DNA of 64,000 bases from Kaistia defluvii (lineage in GTDB: Bacteria > Pseudomonadota > Alphaproteobacteria > Rhizobiales > Kaistiaceae). Position numbers and translations under genes: made by a program. Under the pieces are notes generated by a model. That model had not been told where the DNA came from and ran no database searches. It worked only from the letters and a program-made list of their open reading frames with translations. This document shows positions 18,170 to 26,075 of this stretch, in pieces (position 1 is the first letter of the stretch; each line of letters begins with the position of its first letter). Location of the stretch: assembly GCF_026343955.1 (NCBI RefSeq), contig NZ_JAPKNI010000004.1, forward strand, positions 372,001 through 436,000, read 5' to 3'.

Positions 18170-20242
18170 TCAAATCCCGAGCCCTCGTGTTCGCCCCATT
18201 TGCCACGATACCGATCCACCCTGCACGATGCCCGCAACCTCGCGGCCGAGCTGGCGGTCGATCACTGGCCGCCATGGGACAAGAGTGAACTCGTGGCTCT
18301 TTTCGACAATGGCAAACTTGCCGCTCGATAGATGTGCGGTCCCGGTGAACTTGCCGCTGATATTTTCGCCATCGGCAGCCGCCCGGAACGGCAAGCCTTT
18401 GCTGCTGGCCATTTCCGCACCGACGCGGGCCACTTCCCTTTCTCGCAGATTGGCGAGCAGGTTGCGCCGATAGAGGATGCGTCCATTCTGCTGCCGCGTG
18501 GCATCGCCCTGTGCGATATGGTGTTCACGCCGCTGGTCCATAGCCTCGCGCACCTGCTGGCCGAACCCTGCCGGGGTAAGGTCAGAGGCGTCCGGTGTGA
18601 CCAATCGCCGGTCCAACCAGGTCGCACCATCGGCGCCGATCTGCTTTTCCAGGTCGAAGGTCGAGACGACACGGATGCTGGCTTGCCGGTTGCGACCGGC
18701 ATCATAGGCGGTGGCGCGGCTCTCGAAGTCTTCGGGGATGCGCCACTGGTCGGCGTCGATCCGCTCGGCAATCCTGGCCCGGCGTAGCGACTCCAATCGC
18801 CGGACATGGGCATCGACATAGCCCTCATAGTCGCCACCCGGCACACGTCCCTCGAACTTCGCCTGTTCGAGGTGGCGGCTAGGTCGGTAGATACCATTTT
18901 CCGAGATCGCAGCGATGGTGCGATCAGAGGGACGTTGTGCTGTATCGGCGGGACCGACTTCCACGATGCTGCCGATCCGGGCATCTTCGACGCGGGCCGG
19001 ATCAATGCCGGGAAGATGGTGCGTGCGCCCGTCGATCCCGTCGACCACGAGGGTCAGCTTTTCACCCATCTCATCGGTCAGATATTTGTCGACGATGCGG
19101 CCGGTGATGGGTGCCGCGGGTGCGGCATCGTGAAGCTGGAAGGTCATCGGATCGCGTTCCTGCCCATCGGCCTTCAGCGCCTCTTGCATGTTACGGATGA
19201 TGTCACCGCGCTCACCGAGTTCACGCAGCGCTGGTTCCATCTTCGCGCCAAGCTCCCAGACGCCGGGTGCATATTCCGTTGCCAGCCTCATCTTTTCCAG
19301 TTTGGCGAGACGGCGCAGGCGAAGCGTGCGGTTGAACTGGCGGCGCGTGTTGTCGGGATCATGGCGCAGATCGAGGATCCGTTCATCGGCCTCTTCGGTC
19401 ATTGCCCGGTCGATCCGGGTGAAGCGGTCCTGGTCGATTTCGGCAGTCAACTTGCGGCTCTGCTCGATCTCGGTGGCGGGTCCAAGTTCCAGCGTGGTCA
19501 GTTCGCTCGCCCGCTCACGAATACCATTGGCGAGATAGTCGCCATTGATGACCAGGTTCTCGCCCAGATCGTCCTTGCCCCGAACAATGACATGGACATG
19601 GGGATGGCCGGTATTGTGGTGATTGACAGCCACCCAATCGAGTTTCGTGCCAAGGTCGGCCTCGATGCGGCTCATCAGATCGCGGGTGTGTTCGGTGAGG
19701 TCGGAAAGATCGGCGGCATCTTCGGGCGAAACGATGAAGCGGAACTGGTGGCGATCATCCTTGCCGCGATCAAGGAAGGCATCTCCATCGGCGCGATCGT
19801 CGGTCGCCGAATAGAGCTGGCCGCGCTCGCCACCACGCGATGTCCCGTCTCGCTGGATGTAGCGCAGATGGGCAGCCCCTTTGCCATTCTTCCCCGCGCT
19901 CTGGACGTACCGGGTTTTGACGACGACGCGGCGCACGCCGGTCGCACTGTGCCGCCACCCGCCCGACAGGGTTTGGGCGCGGACAAAGGCCGCGCCACGG
20001 CCACGCTTGACGCCCGGACCTTTGCCATCGCGCGATGCCTTCCCGCTCTTTCCGGCCGAACCAGATGAAGGCGACGAGGAAGTCCGTGATGCGAATGATG
20101 ATGATCTGCCGGGGCTGTTGCTATGCTGACGCGCCAGCTTCTTTGCCTGCGTCAGAAAGCTCTTCGCCTTGCCCGCCTTCGGCACGTCCGACCTGATGCG
20201 GCCAGGCTTCGGGAGAAAGCGGTTCTCGTCGTCGCCACTCAT
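18170..20242 (-). CDS. relaxase (VirD2-type N-terminus with DUF3363)
   Basis: This 690-residue protein is the relaxase that nicks oriT and pilots the transferred strand. After a basic, serine-rich N-terminal stretch comes the relaxase domain: TRYVQSAGKNGKGAAHLRYI at about 110-129 and the metal-binding histidine cluster HHNTGHPHVHVIVRG at about 208-222. The C-terminal half fits DUF3363. It is followed after 175 bp by traG and preceded by the candidate oriT at 20409-20447. The catalytic tyrosine could not be pinpointed with certainty. Confidence 0.88.
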   Translation of the reverse strand: MSGDDENRFLPKPGRIRSDVPKAGKAKSFLTQAKKLARQHSNSPGRSSSFASRTSSSPSSGSAGKSGKASRDGKGPGVKRGRGAAFVRAQTLSGGWRHSATGVRRVVVKTRYVQSAGKNGKGAAHLRYIQRDGTSRGGERGQLYSATDDRADGDAFLDRGKDDRHQFRFIVSPEDAADLSDLTEHTRDLMSRIEADLGTKLDWVAVNHHNTGHPHVHVIVRGKDDLGENLVINGDYLANGIRERASELTTLELGPATEIEQSRKLTAEIDQDRFTRIDRAMTEEADERILDLRHDPDNTRRQFNRTLRLRRLAKLEKMRLATEYAPGVWELGAKMEPALRELGERGDIIRNMQEALKADGQERDPMTFQLHDAAPAAPITGRIVDKYLTDEMGEKLTLVVDGIDGRTHHLPGIDPARVEDARIGSIVEVGPADTAQRPSDRTIAAISENGIYRPSRHLEQAKFEGRVPGGDYEGYVDAHVRRLESLRRARIAERIDADQWRIPEDFESRATAYDAGRNRQASIRVVSTFDLEKQIGADGATWLDRRLVTPDASDLTPAGFGQQVREAMDQRREHHIAQGDATRQQNGRILYRRNLLANLREREVARVGAEMASSKGLPFRAAADGENISGKFTGTAHLSSGKFAIVEKSHEFTLVPWRPVIDRQLGREVAGIVQGGSVSWQMGRTRGLGI

Positions 20243-20555
20243 CGTCGCATCCGAAGCCGTGACGGCGGAAAATCGGCCGATATTCGGTTAGAGTGCCGGT
20301 CAAAACCCTGCAACGCCAAGGCTTTGCGCCATATCGCGGTACGCGAGGCCCAAAAGCATGGTGCCGTGCGCCGCGTCCCAAAACAGTGTGCAGACAAGGG
20401 CTTGCCCAGAAACCGCCCCGACAGGGTGCCGGTTTCCTTTATCTTGCCCTCCGCCTTTCTTTCCCTTTTTGCCCTTCCTGCCGGGAATGCCGCCAGGCGA
20501 CCCCTTGCCTGACTGCACACCGGAAGCGGACCGAAAGCGGGTGGAGACGCCATGT
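20243..20555. other. intergenic region upstream of the relaxase
   Basis: This 313-bp gap lies between the lytic transglycosylase and relaxase genes, both leftward. It holds the candidate oriT (20409-20447) and a pyrimidine-rich stretch to its right. No convincing coding frame was seen in it. Confidence 0.6.
20409..20447 (+). other. oriT: candidate origin of transfer (oriT) with inverted repeat and nic
   Basis: GAAACCG (20409-20415) and CGGTTTC (20430-20436) form a perfect 7-bp inverted repeat, followed by TATCTTG/C (20440-20447), which resembles the IncP-type nick sequence TATCCTG/C. The distance from the repeat to the proposed nick is about 10 nt, similar to RP4. The site is immediately upstream of the relaxase gene. 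If the nick is between 20446 and 20447 on the plus strand, the region to the right would enter the recipient first and the transfer genes last. Function is inferred. Confidence 0.5.
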
Positions 20556-21266
20556 TCATGGCGCATCTCCATTGCTCACACGGGCCACGAATATGCCGCC
20601 GTCCTGCGGCTCCTGATCGACGGATACGCGCAGAGGAAGGGTTGCGCGGGCGCCGTTCGACGGCTGATTGGCCGCCGCCGAATTGCCGCTGGATTGCGCA
20701 ACGAAGAGCGGAGCTTCGCGCCAATCCGGCGGTGGCGGCGGCACGATCGTCGGCACATCAGGCGCAGTCGCACGCCCGAGAACCGGCGCGAGCGTGGCGA
20801 CATAGGCGCGCGTTTCTGAGGGCAAAACGCGGCCCGTCGCCAGATGCTCGTCATAGCGACCGGGACCGGCGTTGTAGGCGGCAAGCATGGCCGCAACATT
20901 GCCGTAGCGGTTCCACATCTCGCGCAGATACGCCGTGCCTGCGAGGATATTATCGCGCAGATCGTAAGGGTCGCGCCCGAGACCATGGCGGCGGCGCAGG
21001 CCCGCCCAGGTATCGGGCATGACCTGCATCAGTCCCATCGCGCCCGCCGATGAGATGGCGCGCACATCGCCCGCACTCTCCACACGCAGCACGGCCCGAA
21101 TCCAGTGCTCTGGAATGCCGAAGCGCTGTGACGCCTCGGCAATGAAAGCAGCATGGGGATGCACGGTGACAGGCGCGGGTTGCGGCGTGATCTGCGCGAT
21201 GGCCGGCATCGAGCCGCTGCCAGCCAACAGCAGGGCCGTGAAGAGAAGGAGGGCGCAGGATCGCAT
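20556..21266 (-). CDS. lytic transglycosylase (SLT domain), conjugation-associated
   Basis: A secreted peptidoglycan hydrolase that would open the murein for assembly of the mating channel. The start at 21266 gives a signal peptide (MRSCALLLFTALLLAGSGSM, cleavage after AIA near residue 24). The SLT domain follows with the catalytic glutamate in LRVESAGD (E63), then GAMGLMQVMPDTW and AYNAGPGRYDEH. A longer reading to 21500 has no signal sequence at its start. It lies 4 bp downstream of the DUF736 gene. Confidence 0.88.
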   Translation of the reverse strand: MRSCALLLFTALLLAGSGSMPAIAQITPQPAPVTVHPHAAFIAEASQRFGIPEHWIRAVLRVESAGDVRAISSAGAMGLMQVMPDTWAGLRRRHGLGRDPYDLRDNILAGTAYLREMWNRYGNVAAMLAAYNAGPGRYDEHLATGRVLPSETRAYVATLAPVLGRATAPDVPTIVPPPPPDWREAPLFVAQSSGNSAAANQPSNGARATLPLRVSVDQEPQDGGIFVARVSNGDAP

Positions 21267-21270
21267 GATC

Positions 21271-21606
21271 TCAGTCCCGATCTTCGCGGGGCTTTGGACG
21301 GCTCCAGTGTAGCGACCATGACGAGCCTGCATCGTCATCGCGGAACAGGTTGGCGCGGATCGGCTGCGGCAAGGCGGGATCGTCAAGCAGTACCGAGAGA
21401 TATTCGCCAGCCTTTTCGCCGGTACGTTTCCATGCAGCACCGACCTCCGGCCCGTCATGTTCAATGAAATGGACGCGATAGTCTGGCGCATTCTCCGCAT
21501 CGGAATGTTCGGCGGGCACGATGACGAGATCGCGCTTCATGGTGAGCGTGACGAGCTGACCCGCGAAGCCGGATGCGTCACGCGCGAATTGACCGATCTG
21601 TGGCAT
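21271..21606 (-). CDS. DUF736 family protein
   Basis: A 111-residue DUF736 protein starting MPQIGQFARDASGFAGQL and ending with the family pattern SWSLHWSRPKPRED. Function is unknown, but the family is characteristic of alphaproteobacterial conjugative elements. It lies in the relaxase-side operon after traF. A second, diverged copy is at 28632-28958. Confidence 0.82.
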   Translation of the reverse strand: MPQIGQFARDASGFAGQLVTLTMKRDLVIVPAEHSDAENAPDYRVHFIEHDGPEVGAAWKRTGEKAGEYLSVLLDDPALPQPIRANLFRDDDAGSSWSLHWSRPKPREDRD

Positions 21607-21641
21607 GGTATGTCTCCTGTGTTGGTGGATTTGGCGTGAGT

Positions 21642-22187
21642 TCAATGCGTGACCGCCCGCCATTCGTAGCGGCCATCGCCTTCCTCATCGGTCCAGAGTG
21701 GAAGCGCCCGGCCGATGACGGAACTGGCGGGAACAGGTCCGAAGTAACGGCCGTCGAGGCTGTCCCGGATGTCCCAATTCATGAGGAAGAGTTCACCGTC
21801 GCCGATGATGCGGCAGCCCTGCCAGACCGGCAGATCGCGTCCCATGCGGTCGCGCTCCAGCGCGTCCCCCATCTCGACATTATCGACGGCAATGGTCGCA
21901 CCGTGGCGGCAGACGCGCTGTCCCGGCAGGCCGAGGACACGCTTCAGCAGCGGCACGCCGCGCCCGATATAGCCGCGCTCAACCATGAACCGCTCCAGCG
22001 GTTCAGGCGGCATGATGGCGACGAGTTCGGGAATTTCGAGCGCATCGGCGGGAGCAACCGTGTAGAGGCCGATGGGCGCGCTGGCGGTCGCATTCCAGAT
22101 CAGCCGGGTTGGCAGATCGGCGACAGCCGTGGCGACGAGCGTGCCAACGGCTATCATTGTCACGGCGAGGATATGACGGCGGCTCAT
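21642..22187 (-). CDS. traF: TraF-type conjugative signal peptidase (S26 family)
   Basis: TraF is the S26 serine peptidase that matures, and in RP4 cyclises, the TrbC pilin. From the ATG at 22187, which overlaps the DUF2840 stop by four bases, it is 181 residues with an N-terminal membrane anchor (residues 5-25). The likely catalytic serine lies in SAPIGLY and the general-base lysine in PLLKRVLGLPGQ. A longer upstream reading overlaps DUF2840 and is not supported. Confidence 0.88.
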   Translation of the reverse strand: MSRRHILAVTMIAVGTLVATAVADLPTRLIWNATASAPIGLYTVAPADALEIPELVAIMPPEPLERFMVERGYIGRGVPLLKRVLGLPGQRVCRHGATIAVDNVEMGDALERDRMGRDLPVWQGCRIIGDGELFLMNWDIRDSLDGRYFGPVPASSVIGRALPLWTDEEGDGRYEWRAVTH

Positions 22188-22702
22188 GGTGCAATCCTCC
22201 GGCGGCTGACCCATGCGGCATGGCGCTCCGGGGTGTAGGGATTGGGTTCCTGGCCGGCACTCAAACGGTTGTGGACGTGCCGCCAATGATCCGGCGCAAC
22301 ATCCGCCGGATCGACGCCAAGCGCGTCCACGGCATCAATCAGGGCCAGCACCCGCTGGACTTGTCGCCAGCCGTCGATACGCAGCAGGATCTCGCCGCCA
22401 GGACGAACGAAGGGCACGGTCTGGTACGGTTCGCCACGCCCGACAGCGCGCAGGATGTCGAGCCGCGAAACGATGGTGCCGTAATCGTTGGAGGCCCAAC
22501 GGACGAAGGCGAAGATGCTTTCGGGCGCAAAACCGATCAGACTGCGGCGGCGGTCGATAACCTGCTCAAAGCTCTTGCGGCCAAAGCGTATCCAGCGCTC
22601 GACCTTCTTCTTCTGGAAGGTCAGTTCGACCAATGTGGTGAACGGTGCAGGCCCGTCCGCCTGCGGATGTTCATGCGCAGCGCGCACGGTTTTGCCGGTC
22701 AT
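22184..22702 (-). CDS. DUF2840 family protein
   Basis: A 172-residue protein containing the DUF2840 core (VELTFQKKKVERWIRFGR, then FAFVRWASNDYGT). The family has no known function and occurs almost only between parA and traF in ICEs of this type. It overlaps the neighbouring genes on both sides by four bases, so it is part of the same operon. Confidence 0.82.
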   Translation of the reverse strand: MTGKTVRAAHEHPQADGPAPFTTLVELTFQKKKVERWIRFGRKSFEQVIDRRRSLIGFAPESIFAFVRWASNDYGTIVSRLDILRAVGRGEPYQTVPFVRPGGEILLRIDGWRQVQRVLALIDAVDALGVDPADVAPDHWRHVHNRLSAGQEPNPYTPERHAAWVSRRRIAP

Positions 22703-22953
22703 GGCTGATCTCCTTCGATGGGTGGAAACTCGCGGACCAGCAGCTCGCGCAGCATCACGGCGACGGTGACGCCACGCCGGAAAGCGGCAACCTTGATGCG
22801 CCCGCGCAGTTCGGGCGCGATGTCGATGGTCAGGCGGGCGGTGAACGCCTCCGTAGCCGTCTTGCCGGTTGCCGGCGCATCGGCGGCTCTGACCCAGCTA
22901 TCGGGATTGCCCGGACGCGATGCGAAGCCGGATTTGACGGGCGGACGTGTCAT
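22699..22953 (-). CDS. ribbon-helix-helix DNA-binding protein next to ParA
   Basis: An 84-residue protein with a disordered basic N-terminus and a C-terminal ribbon-helix-helix (FTARLTIDIAPELRGRIKVA, then VTVAVMLRELLVREFP). It overlaps the parA stop by four bases. Small RHH proteins paired with ParA often act as the centromere-binding partner; that role is inferred here. Confidence 0.75.
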   Translation of the reverse strand: MTRPPVKSGFASRPGNPDSWVRAADAPATGKTATEAFTARLTIDIAPELRGRIKVAAFRRGVTVAVMLRELLVREFPPIEGDQP

Positions 22954-23603
22954 GGCGCGATCTTCCTGATACCGAGGCCATCGATCTCGGCCACCAGCGC
23001 TGTGACCTCCTGTGCGGCCCGTTGGCCGTCATCGGTCTCGGAGACCAGCCGTCCAGTCTGTGCGGCGTCTGCGAAGGCGACACGCTGGCCGACCGTTGTG
23101 GCCAGCAAGGGCGGATCATGGTCAGCCAGAGTCTCGGCCGTTTCGCGGGCGATGATGGTGCGCGCACCGCATCGGTTCAGCAGAAAACGGGCGGACAGCT
23201 CCGGGCGATAGATGCGTGCTTCGTTCAGAAGCGCCAGCATTTCGGCTGATGCCCAGCCGTCAAAGGGGGACGGCTGCACCGGGATCAGCACCAGATCGGC
23301 TGCAAGCAGCGCAGAGCGCATCAGACCAGCGACACGGGGTGGACCATCAATGACGACATGATCGGCGTCACGCGCCAGCTCCGGCGCATCTCTGTGCAGG
23401 GTATCGCGGGCAAGGCCGATGACGGTGAACAGCCTTGGCAGCCCTTCATGGCTGCGCCGCTGCGACCAATCGAGTGCGGAGCCTTGCGGATCGGCATCGA
23501 TCAGGATGACCCGCTTGCCTTGCGCAGCCCAGGCTCCGGCGAGATGCAGCGCCAGCGTCGTCTTGCCCACGCCGCCTTTCTGATTGAGGAGCGCAACAAT
23601 CAT
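22950..23603 (-). CDS. parA: ParA-family partition ATPase
   Basis: A 217-residue Walker-type partition ATPase with the deviant Walker A LLNQKGGVGKTTLALHLAG at residues 5-23, the Walker A' IDADPQGSALDW and the Walker B HVVIDGPP. It lies between repA and an RHH gene, with four-base overlaps on both sides. It would partition the excised circular form or a plasmid-like state of the ICE. A ParB-type protein is encoded separately at 44893-47031. Confidence 0.9.
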   Translation of the reverse strand: MIVALLNQKGGVGKTTLALHLAGAWAAQGKRVILIDADPQGSALDWSQRRSHEGLPRLFTVIGLARDTLHRDAPELARDADHVVIDGPPRVAGLMRSALLAADLVLIPVQPSPFDGWASAEMLALLNEARIYRPELSARFLLNRCGARTIIARETAETLADHDPPLLATTVGQRVAFADAAQTGRLVSETDDGQRAAQEVTALVAEIDGLGIRKIAP

Positions 23604-24745
23604 CGCTGTCCTCCCGGTTTGCCGAGAGGAAGTTCAGGCGTGCTTGTTGACGCGGGCGATCCCTGCTTTGGGGGTGTCAGCTTGCCTTTATGGGCACCCG
23701 ATCTGAGGGCCGCACCAGCCTTCGCGATGAGCTTTTCCACATCGCGCCGCCGCTCTTCAAAGTTAGATTCTGTGTTAGACTCTAAGTTAAGGGCGCAATT
23801 TTCGCTTTTGTTACCGAAGGATAGGAGGTGTTTGGGTTCCCGATAGCACGAGCCTCCGGTTCCTGATGGCACGATAGTCCGGGTTCCCGATAGCACGAGG
23901 CTATCCACAGGTTTTCCACAGGCCGGGACAGGCTCGAAAGCGAGCAGCATCCGGCCGCCGGTTTCGACCTCGGCGAACAGGGTGTAGCCGGGCAGCGGTT
24001 GGCGGCGGATAATGTCGCGCAGCTCGAAGGCGAAGCGCTTGAACGGCGAGAGACTGCCCGATTTCTGGTGCAGGTGACGGAAGTCGAACCGCCAACCGTT
24101 TCTTTGCCGCCCACCATGCTTACGCACCAGGCGATAGAGCCAGCGATCCAGCCCGCCGGTCAGATTGAAATAGGCCCGGTCGATGGTGAGGATCAGGGCG
24201 TCATCCAGAACCGCACTGTAGAACCAGTCGGGCACGATCATCTCGATGCCGTCCGGGCGGCCGTTGGCATCGGTCCGCTCATGCCATTCGTTGATCCACG
24301 AAAAACGATGGCGTCGTCCGTTGGCGCGCTGGCGGATCGAGGTTGCAACCGTGGTCGATTGCAGCCGGTCCAGCGCCGCCTTCAGGCGCTGATAGTCCCT
24401 CAGGGAGGTTCCGCGCCCTGTGAATGTCAGGATTTCATAAGGCGTTGCCGCCATCAGGCGCGACGTGCGCAGACCGGCGTCCCGCGCTTCCACGATCTGG
24501 CTGGCCGCCCAGATCAGTATATCGGCGTCCCAGATCGTCGCCATACCGTGATCGGGAACAGCTTCGACACGGATCGAGACGTTGCCCAGGGCAAAGTCAA
24601 TCGGGCGGATACGGTGCGATTTGGAAAGGGAAAAGAAAGGATAGGCCATGAGATCCTGCGCGTCTCTTGGCGCGAATTCACCGGGAAGCGCCCGAAACAG
24701 ATCGAGTTGTCCGCGTTCCGAGGCGGATGGATGCGGGGGCGCCAT
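23600..24745 (-). CDS. repA: replication initiator protein A (RPA family)
   Basis: A 381-residue replication initiator of the RPA family. The start ATG at 24745 gives MAPPHPSASERGQLDLFRAL; a longer frame to 24904 overlaps the neighbouring HTH gene. Recognisable parts are FFSLSKSHRIRPIDF, TIWDADILIWAASQI, the winged-helix section TPYEILTFTGRGTSLRDYQR and WLYRLVRKHGG. The last 80 residues are low in conservation and are coded by DNA that carries the origin-like repeats at 23834-23920. The stop overlaps the parA start. Confidence 0.85.
   Translation of the reverse strand: MAPPHPSASERGQLDLFRALPGEFAPRDAQDLMAYPFFSLSKSHRIRPIDFALGNVSIRVEAVPDHGMATIWDADILIWAASQIVEARDAGLRTSRLMAATPYEILTFTGRGTSLRDYQRLKAALDRLQSTTVATSIRQRANGRRHRFSWINEWHERTDANGRPDGIEMIVPDWFYSAVLDDALILTIDRAYFNLTGGLDRWLYRLVRKHGGRQRNGWRFDFRHLHQKSGSLSPFKRFAFELRDIIRRQPLPGYTLFAEVETGGRMLLAFEPVPACGKPVDSLVLSGTRTIVPSGTGGSCYREPKHLLSFGNKSENCALNLESNTESNFEERRRDVEKLIAKAGAALRSGAHKGKLTPPKQGSPASTSTPELPLGKPGGQR
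23834..23920. other. oriV: candidate vegetative origin: three iterons and two DnaA boxes inside repA
   Basis: Three 19-bp direct repeats, GGGTTCCCGATAGCACGAG at 23834-23852, a variant at 23857-23875 and an exact copy at 23881-23899, are spaced 23-24 bp apart, about two helical turns. They are followed directly by CTATCCACA (23901-23909) and TTTTCCACA (23912-23920), each one base from the DnaA box TTATCCACA. An AT-richer stretch lies at 23763-23822. The arrangement is that of an iteron origin and lies in the 3' coding part of repA. Confidence 0.55.
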
Positions 24746-24764
24746 CAGGGGCTGACAGCCACGT

Positions 24765-25046
24765 TCAGCGCGTGATGCGCTTGGGCGAGGTGAACGCGGT
24801 CGGCGGCAGAGGTTTCGCCGGGAGAACCTGTCCGCGTGGGTCCGACGTGGAGGTGACCGATCCGCGCGCAACCCAGGCTGCGAGATTCTCGACCGAATAG
24901 ACAACGCGGCCGCCGAGCTTGTGATAGGCAGGTCCCGTTCCGTAGGTTCTGTGCTTTTCCAGCGTGCGCGCGGACAGGCTGAGGAAATCGGCGGCTTCCT
25001 TGGTGCGCAGGTAGCGTGGCGGCAAGGCGGAGAGATCAGGTCGCAT
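24765..25046 (-). CDS. AlpA/MerR-like excisionase (RdfS-type recombination directionality factor)
   Basis: A 93-residue HTH protein starting MRPDLSALPPRYLRTKEAAD, with a MerR/AlpA-type winged helix (residues 10-65: AADFLSLSARTLEKHRTYG, then KLGGRVVYSVENLAAWV). Such proteins are excisionases that direct the recombinase towards excision. It lies directly downstream of the fseA-like genes, the place taken by rdfS, whose transcription FseA activates in Mesorhizobium ICEMlSymR7A. The 5' extension of this frame to 25163 is not supported. Naming it RdfS-like is inference from family and context. Confidence 0.72.
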   Translation of the reverse strand: MRPDLSALPPRYLRTKEAADFLSLSARTLEKHRTYGTGPAYHKLGGRVVYSVENLAAWVARGSVTSTSDPRGQVLPAKPLPPTAFTSPKRITR

Positions 25047-25071
25047 GGGGTGGCCTCCGTGGTTGTGCAGG

Positions 25072-25094
25072 ATGCCGCTGACGATCAACGGCAT
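25072..25094. promoter_or_regulatory. inverted repeat in the excisionase promoter region
   Basis: ATGCCG (25072-25077) and CGGCAT (25089-25094) form a perfect 6-bp inverted repeat with an 11-nt spacer, 26 bp upstream of the excisionase ATG, in the 136-bp gap after the fseA-like genes. It is a candidate binding site for the FseA-like activator. Confidence 0.3.
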
Positions 25095-25182
25095 GACATG
25101 CGCACGGTGGCGAAGGCGCGGCGGCATGGGGGATGAGGAAGATCGAAGGGGTAAAATCCTCACCCTCGATCAGACGTCAGCG

Positions 25183-25791
25183 TCAGGGTTTGCGACAATG
25201 GCGCAAAAGGTCCAGATAACCGCCGTCGATCAGCGCGGCGGCAGATCGGACAAGGGCGATGACAGAGGCGCGCAAAGCCGATGTCTTCCACGGTTCGGCC
25301 CGAACGCGCGCCTCTCCATAGATGGCGATGGCAATCTCACGATAAGTCGCTTGGTTGGCGTTTCCGTCAGCGGCTTGCATCATCAGGCGGAACCGCCGGC
25401 GCTGATACGGCGTCATCCTGGGGTCGCGGCGCGCGGGTTTCCCGGCCAGCATGTGCCAGAGCCTGAGAATGGCGTCGAGCCGATCCGGCAGATTTTGGTC
25501 AAGTGGCAGGATGATCGCCGGCTGCGAATTGGCATCGGTGTCGGCGAGGATCAGATATTGAACGCCGTCGCTGGCGTCACAGACACCATATGTCCCCTCT
25601 GGTCCGCAGATGGCATCAGCAAGATCGACCGATAAGGCGGACGGAGAAGGCGGAAGAAAATCGGGCGCTGCCCCGAGCATCAGCATGTCCGGATTGGCAA
25701 CAGGCGACCAGATGACCGGTTGGTCGAGCGCGGAAAAGCCGGGGTCTGCCGGGAAATCGCAACCCCCAGCGATGTTGGACGTCATCCGCAA
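25183..25791 (-). CDS. fseA: DUF2285 half of an FseA-like excision activator (reached by +1 frameshift)
   Basis: This frame encodes a DUF2285 helix-turn-helix region (PRMTPYQRRRFRLMMQAADG, then YREIAIAIYGEARV) preceded by the linker ADPGFSALDQPVIWSPV. The first twelve residues of the open frame (to 25755) are out-of-frame sequence of the upstream DUF6499 gene, and no good start lies between them and the domain. Joining residue F65 of the upstream frame to PADPGFSALDQP gives a continuous 254-residue protein of the kind formed in ICEMlSymR7A FseA, where msi172 and msi171 are fused by +1 frameshifting. The product would activate the downstream excisionase gene. Confidence 0.8.
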   Translation of the reverse strand: MRMTSNIAGGCDFPADPGFSALDQPVIWSPVANPDMLMLGAAPDFLPPSPSALSVDLADAICGPEGTYGVCDASDGVQYLILADTDANSQPAIILPLDQNLPDRLDAILRLWHMLAGKPARRDPRMTPYQRRRFRLMMQAADGNANQATYREIAIAIYGEARVRAEPWKTSALRASVIALVRSAAALIDGGYLDLLRHCRKP

Positions 25792-25948
25792 AGGGAAGAT
25801 GCCCGGCGCCTTGCGCTACAAGATCATCGAAACTGGCCTGATAGGAGGCGTTACGGCGCAGGCATTCCCAGGCGACGCCCTCAACGGGCAGCACCTCGTA
25901 GAATTCATACTGGTCCTGGTCTCGCCAGCGGGATGTATCCGGCTTCAT
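25616..25948 (-). CDS. fseA: DUF6499 N-terminal half of FseA-like activator (zero-frame product)
   Basis: The frame begins MKPDTSRWRDQDQYEFYEVL, typical of the DUF6499 transcription-regulator-like domain, and keeps recognisable sequence through HRWGLRF at residues 60-65. After that the zero frame continues to 25616 with arginine/serine-rich sequence that looks non-coding. The conserved continuation is in the +1 frame. Without frameshifting the product is a 110-residue inactive or partner protein. The gene lies 127 bp downstream of the QseM-like gene. Confidence 0.75.
   Translation of the reverse strand: MKPDTSRWRDQDQYEFYEVLPVEGVAWECLRRNASYQASFDDLVAQGAGHLPFADDVQHRWGLRFPGRPRLFRARPTGHLVACCQSGHADARGSARFSSAFSVRLIGRSC
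25753..25756 (-). other. UUU-C +1 ribosomal frameshift site
   Basis: On the coding strand the sequence is CGA TTT CCC GGC. The TTT at 25756-25754 is codon 65 of the DUF6499 frame. Slippage of tRNA-Phe by one base onto TTC (25755-25753) puts CCG GCA GAC in frame and restores the conserved RFPADPGFSALDQP. The published mechanism for FseA is +1 slippage of tRNA-Phe from UUU to UUC, so the site matches by base and by position at the domain boundary. Confidence 0.7.
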
Positions 25949-26075
25949 GCTCCGCTCCTGGTTGAAACTGCACAGGTGGAGCGTGAAAGAATTGCGGCGC
26001 CTCTACCGAGATGGAAGCCGGGACAAAGACATGGGGTGATGCTCTGAGGGCATCACTGGTGCGACGGCGCCGAGG

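Noticed and set aside
23834..23899. Short evenly spaced repeats considered as a CRISPR array
   Set aside because: Repeats are 19 bp with spacers of only 4-5 bp, lie within coding DNA and next to DnaA boxes; no cas gene is present.
25183..25948. Frame break considered as a simple pseudogene
   Set aside because: The break is exactly at the UUU-C site known for functional recoding in this family, and both halves are otherwise intact.
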